Assembly: GCA_040756745.1 (NCBI GenBank)
Contig: JBFLYO010000039.1
Coordinates: 1-30,065 of the forward strand
From: JBFLYO01 sp040756745
GTDB taxonomy: Bacteria; Bacteroidota; Ignavibacteria; UBA10030; UBA6906
Length of the DNA: 30,065 nt
Direction: 5' to 3'
The position numbers were made by a program, and so were the translations under genes. Under the pieces are notes generated by a model. That model was not told the DNA's origin. It did not search any database and was given only the letters and a program-made list of their open reading frames with translations. Shown piece after piece: positions 16,611 through 23,227 of this stretch (the stretch's first letter is position 1; the number at the start of each line of letters is the position of its first letter).

Positions 16611-17682
16611 GTCGAGTGGTTTTCACATAGCAGACGACCAGGACCGACTTGCGCGGTTCGTGCTCGGCACGTTGAGCGATGCCGATCGGAGATCCGCGGA
16701 GGAACATCTGGCTGGATGCGATGCATGCGCGGCCGCGGTCCGGCGCGAGCGGGTCCTTGCTGCCGGCATTCGTCGACTGGGCCGCGATCTTCTCAAAGAG
16801 ACGATCCGGCGACAGACATCGTACCAGAAAGCGATGGAGATCCCCTGGCTTCGCGTCGCGGGAGCAGCCGCGGTGCTCGTCGTGCTTGTTGGGGTTGGTG
16901 TTATTGCGCGGTGGTTTGTCACAAAGCCTGAGGCTGAGCAGGTGACCTCCGATCGAACCGAGCAGGCACCCACGGCAGTTGGGGAGCAACCCAGCATTGG
17001 GCCTGCGGATCTTCGATCCGAATCGGCGGGGAAGGAATCCCTCCCATCCTCTTCAGCCCGCCGGGAAGCTGATGCGGCTTTCCGACCGTTAGAGAAGGGA
17101 GCAGAGGACCGTCAGGCATTCCGGGCAAAATCAGAAACTGCACCAACCTCCGGCGTAGCGGCGGCCGGGAACCTTACGAGTGAAACGGGGAAATACACCG
17201 ACAAGTTGAAGGCGGCAGAAACTCCGCTGCATGTCCCCTCGGTGTTCTGGACAGAAGGGAATGTCATCAGCGCAGTGGAGGAATCCAAAAGGGACGTCGG
17301 GCGTGATGAGGCCGAGTCACGTGCGTTGATGATGAGGAAGGATGTCGCTCAGGAAGGTGCGGCCGCGCCGAAGCCCCAGCGTTTCGCCGCGAAGGAGTCG
17401 GCCGCCCTCTATCAGATCCAGCAGCGTCCCGCAGCGGCATTGCCCCGCGAGCGGCAGGCGATGCAGCAGTTCAGCAATTCCGTGCAGACGAAGATCGAAC
17501 AGCGCGGCAACGTAACGACGCTTACTCTCTATCTCGACTCGCTTGCAAACGAATCGGACCTCCGCAAGGCGAACGTGGAGACGCTCTCGGATGACTCAGT
17601 GGTGGTAAATCTTGGCAAGCAGAAAATCGGCTATAGACTGCCATCTCAAAAACAAGAGAAGAGAGATGAGAGTAGAGAGTAG
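16603..17682 (+). CDS. Membrane anti-sigma factor with zf-HC2-type domain
   Basis: This is a 359-residue protein whose ATG lies inside the last codons of the sigma gene. Residues 14-45 hold a zinc-binding anti-sigma motif with His35, Cys39 and Cys42 (HLAGCDAC). A basic helical stretch and one membrane helix follow (about 84-104, VAGAAAVLVVLVGVGVIARW). The remaining 250 residues would be periplasmic and are mostly low-complexity and charged, with a small ordered part near the end (NVTTLTLYLDSLANESDLRK, then DSVVVNLGKQKIGYRL). The last codons (QEKRDESRE) are encoded by a GA-rich simple repeat that also supplies the stop codon. It is expected to hold the sigma factor until an envelope signal is received. 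Confidence 0.87.
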   Translation: MDESSGFHIADDQDRLARFVLGTLSDADRRSAEEHLAGCDACAAAVRRERVLAAGIRRLGRDLLKETIRRQTSYQKAMEIPWLRVAGAAAVLVVLVGVGVIARWFVTKPEAEQVTSDRTEQAPTAVGEQPSIGPADLRSESAGKESLPSSSARREADAAFRPLEKGAEDRQAFRAKSETAPTSGVAAAGNLTSETGKYTDKLKAAETPLHVPSVFWTEGNVISAVEESKRDVGRDEAESRALMMRKDVAQEGAAAPKPQRFAAKESAALYQIQQRPAAALPRERQAMQQFSNSVQTKIEQRGNVTTLTLYLDSLANESDLRKANVETLSDDSVVVNLGKQKIGYRLPSQKQEKRDESRE

Positions 17683-17764
17683 AGAGGGGTGGGGCATAGA
17701 GTCAGCATGTCGTTCCCTCTTTCTTTCTCTCTTCTCTCATCTCTCTCCTCTCTTCTCTCTCTTC
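17655..17764. repeat. GA-tract/CT-tract imperfect inverted repeat between converging genes
   Basis: A purine run (17655-17687, units such as AGAGAAGAGAGATGAGAG) faces a pyrimidine run (17715-17764, units such as CTCTCATCTCTCTCC). The two are largely complementary and could form a long imperfect hairpin. It lies between the 3' ends of the anti-sigma and MoaC-MogA genes and could stop transcription from both sides. The purine arm encodes the anti-sigma C-terminus. Confidence 0.65.
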
Positions 17765-18672
17765 TAATGTCCTCCCCCTTCCAGCATTTCCCTCGCGTGC
17801 AGGAGCCAAGGTAACAGCACATCCATCGATTCGTTCACCGCGTTGCGTGAGCCGGGGAGATTGACGATAACAGTCTTTCCCCGCACGCCTGCGACGGCGC
17901 GCGAGAGCATGGCACGGCGGGTCCGTTCCTGGCCATGCGCGCGGAGGGTCTCCACAACTCCCGGCAGCTCCCGCTCGATGACCGACCGGGTCGCTTCGGG
18001 GGTTGCATCGCGCGGGCCGAGCCCTGTGCCACCGGTGGTTAGCACGAGATCGAGTTTGTCCTTGTCGGCCCATGCGCGAAGCTGCTGCGTGATCTTCTCC
18101 TGATCGTCAGGCAAAATGACGAAGCCGGCAACTTCCACGCCGAGCGATTCGAGCCGCTCGCGGATGGCTTTGCCCGATGTGTCCTCCCGTGTCCCTTGCG
18201 ATGCCGCATCGGAGAGTACGAGGACTCCGGCCCTGGATTTTCGATCCGGTTTGATTTTGTAATCTGACTTCCCTCCGCGCTTCTCCGTGAGCCGCACGTT
18301 CACGATCTCCATCGACTCATCGATGATCTTCAGCATGTCATAGAGGGTTAGCGCTGCAGCCGATGCTGCGGCCAGCGCTTCCATCTCGACTCCGGTTTTC
18401 CAGACCGCCTTGACCGAGGATACGACATGGATCGATTCCGCCTCAAGCGTGATCTCGACGGCGACAAAATCGAGCGGCACCTGGTGGCAATACGGGATTA
18501 ATTGGCTTGTGTTCTTCGCCGCCTGGATCCCCGCCACTCTTGCTACCGGCAGCGGGTCGGCTTTCGGGAGATGACCGCTCCGGATGGCGGCAATCGTCGA
18601 GGCCGCGCAGCGCAGACGCGCTTCGGCGGAAGCGGTGCGAAGAGTGTTTGCCTTATTTGATACGTCGCGCAT
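17764..18672 (-). CDS. moaCB: Bifunctional MoaC-MogA/MoaB molybdenum cofactor biosynthesis protein
   Basis: This is a 302-residue fusion. Residues 1-140 are MoaC, which with MoaA makes cyclic pyranopterin monophosphate. The motifs are MRDVSNKANTLRTASAEARL, KNTSQLIPYCHQVPLD, TGVEMEALAAASAAALTLYD and NVRLTEKRGGKSDY. Residues 146-302 are a MogA/MoaB-type domain that adenylates molybdopterin, with LTTGGTGLGPRDATPEAT (211-228) and VNLPGSRNAVNESM. The start at 18672 is the usual MoaC beginning. A longer reading frame would begin inside the GAGATT repeat and give a Ser-Ile repeat, so it was rejected. No clear ribosome-binding site precedes the ATG. It is downstream of moeA, with a 198-nt repeat-filled spacer between them. 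Confidence 0.9.
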   Translation of the reverse strand: MRDVSNKANTLRTASAEARLRCAASTIAAIRSGHLPKADPLPVARVAGIQAAKNTSQLIPYCHQVPLDFVAVEITLEAESIHVVSSVKAVWKTGVEMEALAAASAAALTLYDMLKIIDESMEIVNVRLTEKRGGKSDYKIKPDRKSRAGVLVLSDAASQGTREDTSGKAIRERLESLGVEVAGFVILPDDQEKITQQLRAWADKDKLDLVLTTGGTGLGPRDATPEATRSVIERELPGVVETLRAHGQERTRRAMLSRAVAGVRGKTVIVNLPGSRNAVNESMDVLLPWLLHAREMLEGGGH

Positions 18673-18710
18673 AGGAAATAAACACCGCAGAGGCGCGGAG
18701 GGAGAGCGGA

Positions 18711-18870
18711 AGATTGAGATTGAGATTGAGATTGAGATTAAGGATAAGGTCAAGGGTAAGGGGGGATGTGGGGTCCCTTACGCTTAACCTGCTTCATCCT
18801 TTGACCTGCTTCTCCCCTTAACCTTAACCTGCTCCACGCCTTGATCTCGATCTCAATCTTAATCTCAATC
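18711..18870. repeat. GAGATT tandem repeat and its inverted partner between moeA and moaCB
   Basis: The left arm (about 18711-18766) has nearly five GAGATT units, then AAGGATAAGG and AAGGGTAAGGGGGG. The right arm (about 18814-18870) reads as the reverse complement with small differences (CCCCTTAACCTTAACC, then ATCTCAATCTTAATCTCAAT) and ends exactly at the moeA stop codon. Three ACCTGCT copies lie at 18787, 18804 and 18827. The transcript could fold into a hairpin of about 160 nt upstream of moaCB. No protein-coding sequence is evident. Confidence 0.75.
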
Positions 18871-20094
18871 TTATCGCCACTCCCCTGCCGGCAGCATCTC
18901 CACCTCAACCTCCTCACCTACCTTCACCTCGACCTTCTCCTCAGGCAGGATAATAAGACAATTCGCCTTCAAGAGCGAACTCATGACGCCGGAACTCTGA
19001 CTCCCGGTGGTTCTCACACGAAAGCTTCCCTCCTCCTGTCGGACAATCCCCCGAATGAAATGCCTTTTCCCGTCCGTCTTCCTCAGCGGCTCGTCAGCCA
19101 CTGCAGTAAGACGCGAAAGCCTCAGGTCTTTGCGGCCCAGCATTTTCTGTAGAGCCGGACGAACAAACTGCAGAAACGTTACTCCCGTCGAGACCGGATT
19201 GCCCGGCAAACCGAAGACGAGCTTCTTCCCTTTCGTTCCGAATACCAGCGGCTTTCCCGGTTTGATGTTCACTTGCCAGAAACGAATCTTCACCCCCAGA
19301 TCAGCCAACACGTCCCTCACGATATCGTACCTTCCGACGGATACGCCTCCCGTGACTAGAACGACGTCGTCCTTCAGCGCTCCACGGATCGCCTCCTTCA
19401 CTCTGGTCTTCGTATCACCTGCAATCCCGAGGAGCCGGGGCTGCGCCCCGCACTCTGTGACCATCCCCGCCAGAGCGATCGAGCTGCTGTTGTAGATCTG
19501 TCCTTCCCTGAGTTTCCTCCCCGGAGCAACGACTTCATCACCCGTCGGGACGATTGCCACACGCGGAGGTTTCGTCACTCGGGCGCTCGCCCGTCCCAGC
19601 GATGCAAGCACTGCCGCATGAGACGGGGTAATAACCTTCCCCCGCGGCATCACCAACTCCCCTTTCTTGATATCCTCACCTACAAGGCGGATGTTCGCTG
19701 AGGCGGGCGGGCAGGATTGGAATGTGACACTGCCGTCCGACTCAGGGCCGGTGTGCTCCACGGGGACGACGGCATCCGCACCGTCCGGAACCTTCGCGCC
19801 CGTCATAACTCGAATTGCGGATTGCGGACCAAGTGATCGCGAAAAAGGTTTCCCCGCCCGGGACTCTCCCTGGAGCGGAAGCCGAATCGGCTTCCCTGCC
19901 GTGGCTCCTTCAAGGTCGGAGCGGCGGACTGCGTATCCATCCATCGAGCTGTTTGCAAACGGAGGAATATCGCGGTCAGACACAACATCGGAGGCCAGTG
20001 TCCTGCCGAACGAGCGGCCGAGCGGTACAACCTCAGCGTTCAGCCGGAGCGAGGCGTCGAGAATTTGGCGGAGTGCTTCTCCGGCGTTGAGCAT
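18871..20094 (-). CDS. moeA: MoeA molybdopterin molybdenumtransferase
   Basis: This is a 407-residue enzyme that inserts molybdate into adenylated molybdopterin, the step after the MogA domain encoded next to it. The N-terminal part has the MoeA hallmark DIPPFANSSMDGYAVR, then RVMTGAKVPDGADAVVPVEH. The central MoCF-like domain shows PRVAIVPTGDEVV, GQIYNSSS, LVTGGVSVGRYD, NIKPGKPLVFG and FGLPGNPVS. The C-terminal domain IV ends EVEVEMLPAGEWR. I chose the ATG at 20094 (MLNAGEALRQIL) because it matches the usual MoeA start; an in-frame GTG at 20121 would add 9 residues, and neither has a clear ribosome-binding site. The FGTKGKKLVFGLPGNP pattern is typical of bacterial MoeA. Confidence 0.93.
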   Translation of the reverse strand: MLNAGEALRQILDASLRLNAEVVPLGRSFGRTLASDVVSDRDIPPFANSSMDGYAVRRSDLEGATAGKPIRLPLQGESRAGKPFSRSLGPQSAIRVMTGAKVPDGADAVVPVEHTGPESDGSVTFQSCPPASANIRLVGEDIKKGELVMPRGKVITPSHAAVLASLGRASARVTKPPRVAIVPTGDEVVAPGRKLREGQIYNSSSIALAGMVTECGAQPRLLGIAGDTKTRVKEAIRGALKDDVVLVTGGVSVGRYDIVRDVLADLGVKIRFWQVNIKPGKPLVFGTKGKKLVFGLPGNPVSTGVTFLQFVRPALQKMLGRKDLRLSRLTAVADEPLRKTDGKRHFIRGIVRQEEGSFRVRTTGSQSSGVMSSLLKANCLIILPEEKVEVKVGEEVEVEMLPAGEWR

Positions 20095-20166
20095 AGTGGG
20101 GAAGGGAAGGTCGGGCGTCACGGTTCAACATACGAATCTTACACGCAACCCTCAAGGTCAAGAGAG

Positions 20167-20310
20167 AAGCACCAAATCTCAAGCACCAATTTCCAAACAA
20201 ATCCAAATTACCAAAAACCAAATGTCCGAAACCGCATGCCACCGTTTCGGTCATTTCATTTTTTGGTCATTGGTGCTTGTTTGAGAATTGGTGCTTGTAA
20301 TTTGGTGCTT
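20167..20310. repeat. Large imperfect inverted repeat (about 67-nt arms) built on AAGCACCAA units
   Basis: The left arm (20167 to about 20233) starts AAGCACCAAATCTCAAGCAC; the right arm (about 20243-20310), read on the other strand, starts AAGCACCAAATTACAAGCAC. By eye the arms agree at most positions, and the centre is CCGAAACC-GCATGCCA-CCGTTTCGG. Within each arm the AAGCACCAA unit recurs. The right arm covers the last 18 codons or so of the ABC ATPase gene. It could end transcription of the upstream operon before moeA. Confidence 0.8.
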
Positions 20311-21011
20311 ACACTCTCTTCGATCTCCATCACCCTCCCATCGGAAAGGTGGATCACCCGATCGGCATGCTCGATGAGCCTCAGATCATGCGTCGCCACG
20401 AGCACCGCGGCATCATGATTCTTTGCATACCGCCGGAGAACCTGGGTGATGTTGAGTCCGTTTTCCGTGTCAAGACTCGCTGTCGGCTCGTCGGCAAGAA
20501 GCAGCCCCGGATGCGTGGCAATCGCCCGCGCCACCACCACCCGCTGTTTTTCCCCCTGGCTGAGTTCTGGCGGAAATTGCGCCGCAAGGTGTGCAATGCC
20601 GATTTCCACCAGGACCGATCTTGCCTTCTGCATTGCCTCCCTCGGACGCAGGCCGGTGAATCGGGGCACGAGTGCAACGTTCTCCAGAGTGGTGAGTGCA
20701 TCGATCAGATTAAACGACTGAAAGACAATCCCGATTCTTGAGGCCCGGAGCTGCTGGAGCGCAGGCGGCGAAAGTTCATCAAGGCAACATCCGTCGATTG
20801 CGACGCTCCCCGACGAAGGCGCCACCAGGCCTCCGGCAAGAGTAAGGAGCGTTGTTTTCCCACTGCCGCTCGGACCAAGAAGCAATACAACCTCCCCCGG
20901 ATACACCCTGAGGTCCGTGGGATAGAGGCCGGTGGTCCCGCGCCCGGCGGCCTGATAGATCCTCGACGCACCTCGAAGTTCAAGGACGGCTCGCTGTCCG
21001 CGCTCTTTCAT
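20256..21011 (-). CDS. LolD/MacB-type ABC transporter ATP-binding protein
   Basis: This is a 251-residue ATPase of the group that works with FtsX-type permeases. The ATG at 21011 overlaps the permease stop as ATGA; the longer frame upstream is antisense-like readthrough of the permease gene. It has Walker A GPSGSGKTT (46-54), Q-loop Gln98 in IVFQSFNLID, signature LSQGEKQR (150-157), Walker B LLLADEPT (170-177), D-loop SLD and H-loop His208. The usual domain ends near HLSDGRVMEIEE. The last residues (about 234-251, STKLQAPILKQAPMTKK) come from the inverted repeat downstream and are probably not part of the fold. Family members release lipoproteins or export lipids, peptides or drugs rather than import sugars. 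Confidence 0.92.
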   Translation of the reverse strand: MKERGQRAVLELRGASRIYQAAGRGTTGLYPTDLRVYPGEVVLLLGPSGSGKTTLLTLAGGLVAPSSGSVAIDGCCLDELSPPALQQLRASRIGIVFQSFNLIDALTTLENVALVPRFTGLRPREAMQKARSVLVEIGIAHLAAQFPPELSQGEKQRVVVARAIATHPGLLLADEPTASLDTENGLNITQVLRRYAKNHDAAVLVATHDLRLIEHADRVIHLSDGRVMEIEESVSTKLQAPILKQAPMTKK

Positions 21012-22108
21012 GCAAATGCCTCCAGCGGATAAATCCCTCGGAGCCGCCGAATCGCAATCCACGCGCTGAGGACGGTGATCGCAAAGACCACCGCCGTGAC
21101 GGCCGAGGTCTGGACGAACGATGCCTGAGTGCTTACTTCCGGCGTGAGCCATTCCACCGCCGCGGCAAACGACGGGAAGAACAACGCCGCCGTAATGGTT
21201 CCCGCTGCCGAGAGCATCAACGCTTGCGAGCAGATCACGCGTCGAAGAATCCCATCCGGTGCTCCAAGCGCCCTCATCACTGCGAAATCTCTCCTGGATT
21301 CGAGGATGATGACCGTCAGCAGAAGCGTGAGGATCGACGTGAGCACGACGCCGCCGATCGCAGCAATCGCATAGAGGATCGGCAAAAAACCCGACTCCAT
21401 CTCCTGGATGTTGTTGGCCAGAAATGTGCGCCGGTCGAATACCTCGACCCCCGGCAGATCCTCCATGATGGCGTTGCGTACCACGGCGGGGTCCGCTCCG
21501 GGTTTCACGGTCACGAGGTAGCAGGTCACGAGACCGGGGTGTCCCAGAATCCGCTGGACACGACGGATGGTCGAAAATCCGTACTGGACAACGAACGCAT
21601 TCGTCCCGCCGCTGAGGCCTACGACCGTGAGCGAGTCGTCCTGTATGCGGATCGCATCGCCCGGGGCGATGTTCCATTTCGCAGCGAAGGAGCGGTCGAG
21701 GACAATCTCATCGTCGTTCTCTACCCCCCTCCCGGCGACAATCTTCGGCGGCCCTCCCATGCCGGTCGATACGTCGTACCCGGCAAGGAACAGCGTGGCA
21801 CCGGCTTCTCTGCACATCGCAACGGAAAGGATGAGAAGGACCGGCGACGCGGTCGCCACCCCTTCGGTCTGTCGGAGCACGATGCCGTGCGGTGTGGAGA
21901 GCATGGATGACCCGCGCAGAATGTTCGTCGCGCTCCGCTGCAGCACCCAGAGGTCGGCGTTGCTGCTGCGTACATATTCCACCGATCCGGTCGACACGGC
22001 GCGGTAGACGGCGAGCAGGAAGAGCATCAGCAGCACGCAAAGTGCGATGCCGGCGACGGTGAGCACGCATCGGACCGGCTGACGGGTGAGTATCCTTAGC
22101 GCGTACAT
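21008..22108 (-). CDS. FtsX/MacB-type ABC transporter permease
   Basis: This is a 366-residue inner-membrane protein with the four-helix FtsX topology: one N-terminal helix (about 13-37), a large periplasmic domain (about 40-240), then three helices (about 243-270, 295-315, 335-355). The periplasmic part resembles MacB_PCD (SPVLLILSVAMCREAGATLF, DEIVLDRSFAAKWNIAPGD). The cytoplasmic loop ESRRDFAVMRALGAPDGILR is the FtsX-family contact with the ATPase. It may be closest to DevC-like permeases. It starts 10 nt after the class II aldolase gene and overlaps the ATPase by 4 nt, so it is in the lipid-type operon. Its substrate is unknown; export of the operon's product is the natural guess. Confidence 0.88.
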   Translation of the reverse strand: MYALRILTRQPVRCVLTVAGIALCVLLMLFLLAVYRAVSTGSVEYVRSSNADLWVLQRSATNILRGSSMLSTPHGIVLRQTEGVATASPVLLILSVAMCREAGATLFLAGYDVSTGMGGPPKIVAGRGVENDDEIVLDRSFAAKWNIAPGDAIRIQDDSLTVVGLSGGTNAFVVQYGFSTIRRVQRILGHPGLVTCYLVTVKPGADPAVVRNAIMEDLPGVEVFDRRTFLANNIQEMESGFLPILYAIAAIGGVVLTSILTLLLTVIILESRRDFAVMRALGAPDGILRRVICSQALMLSAAGTITAALFFPSFAAAVEWLTPEVSTQASFVQTSAVTAVVFAITVLSAWIAIRRLRGIYPLEAFA

Positions 22109-22118
22109 CCACTCACCG

Positions 22119-23207
22119 TTACGGGAACATGGCGACTTCTCTGAGGAGCTTCCCGCGGATCCTGCCGAAGATCTCCTCGAGGTTCACCCCGGTGATCGTG
22201 AGGCCGTGATTCTTCAGGCCTACCGCAGCGCGGCAGGGATCCGGAGTCCGGGCGAGGAGCTCGACGACCTCGGCAGCCAGCTCCCTCGTCCCGCAGGGAT
22301 AGTTCTGCCGCGTGCAAACCACTCCGTCCATCCAGGCGTGGGCGTGGATGATTGCTCCAACTTCGGGGAACGTGTGATAGATGAGCGAATGCTCTACCGC
22401 ATCCACAGATACCCGCGCGGCGGGGTCAGCACCGGGGGGCTGACTGATCAGTGCCGCGCCCGCATGTTCGTCAAATCCCTTGACCAGCAAAATATCTTTC
22501 CCGACGACGCTGAGGGCAGCCTTATTGACACCCCGTCCTGTCATCCAGAATACACAGTCACCCAACCCCGCGATGTCCTCCCTTGCGCTGAGGTTGCCGT
22601 AGCTCGCGCCGGTGATACCGTAAATCTTGTAGAGCTGTCGCAGGGCATCCTCGGAAAGGACCTCGCGAAGCGGAAATGGGACCGGGAGAACTCCGAGTGC
22701 TTCAAGCTCGCGCCCGTAACGGGCGATCGCCTCAACGATGGGAGAGCCGTTGCGGAACCGTTCGGGGAGATCCTCGGAGAAGATATTCTCCGTCGCAAAG
22801 TGCGCCGTGGCGATCGGCAGGAGCCGCTCATAGACCGCTTCCGCGTCAAACGGGATGTGATAGAAGCCGGCCTCAGGCGTTGTGAAGTAGATTTCCGGCT
22901 CGTCGCGTGTCGATGAGGGAACGACACAAAGGAGAAGGTTGGAGAGTGTCTTTACCAACGCGGTGTAACATCGCGGTTTCAGTCCATCGTCCGCCCAGTC
23001 CTCCTGAATGATGGAAAAGACAAAGACGGACTGAGACTTCCGCCTGAACGCCCTTGGCGAGGAACCGTCTGTCAGATTGAGGGCGAAATTGATGCCATTC
23101 GCGGCATCGGCAAGATTGGCACCATGGGCCAGGAATGCTGCGGCGATCCGCTCTGCCACGTCATCGCGCAAGATCGCTGTTCCGTTCGTTACGATTGAAA
23201 ATTTCAT
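22119..23207 (-). CDS. Class II aldolase/adducin-family protein with unrecognised N-terminal domain
   Basis: This is a 362-residue protein starting at the ATG with GGGAGGGAG just upstream. Residues about 185-355 are a class II aldolase/adducin domain: GNLSARE (205-211), WMTGRGVNK, VEHSLIYHTFPEVGAIIHAH with Glu272 and zinc ligands His288 and His290, and NHGLTITG with His334. The catalytic and metal residues look intact, so cleavage of a phospho-sugar-like or hydroxy-carbonyl substrate is possible. Residues 1-180 match nothing I recognise; they show alternating strands and helices (VFVFSIIQEDW, LSNLLLCVVPSS, PEIYFTTPEAGFYHIP). Family members are usually 200-260 residues, so this is an enlarged form. 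It follows a PLP decarboxylase by 20 nt. Confidence 0.75.
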   Translation of the reverse strand: MKFSIVTNGTAILRDDVAERIAAAFLAHGANLADAANGINFALNLTDGSSPRAFRRKSQSVFVFSIIQEDWADDGLKPRCYTALVKTLSNLLLCVVPSSTRDEPEIYFTTPEAGFYHIPFDAEAVYERLLPIATAHFATENIFSEDLPERFRNGSPIVEAIARYGRELEALGVLPVPFPLREVLSEDALRQLYKIYGITGASYGNLSAREDIAGLGDCVFWMTGRGVNKAALSVVGKDILLVKGFDEHAGAALISQPPGADPAARVSVDAVEHSLIYHTFPEVGAIIHAHAWMDGVVCTRQNYPCGTRELAAEVVELLARTPDPCRAAVGLKNHGLTITGVNLEEIFGRIRGKLLREVAMFP

Positions 23208-23227
23208 TGCTCCCTCCCAGTTTGTCT

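Noticed and set aside
16270..16989. Minus-strand frame across the sigma and anti-sigma genes
   Set aside because: It is antisense to two overlapping genes with clear domains and has no ribosome-binding site or domain of its own.
18673..18753. N-terminal extension of the MoaC-MogA protein
   Set aside because: The extra residues are Ser-Ile repeats translated from the GAGATT array; MoaC proteins normally begin near MRDVSNK.
18711..18870. CRISPR-like array
   Set aside because: The units are contiguous hexamers without spacers, the second array is inverted, and no cas gene is nearby.
21012..21677. Long N-terminal extension of the ABC ATPase
   Set aside because: It is an out-of-frame reading of the permease gene; the ATGA overlap at 21008-21011 gives the natural start.
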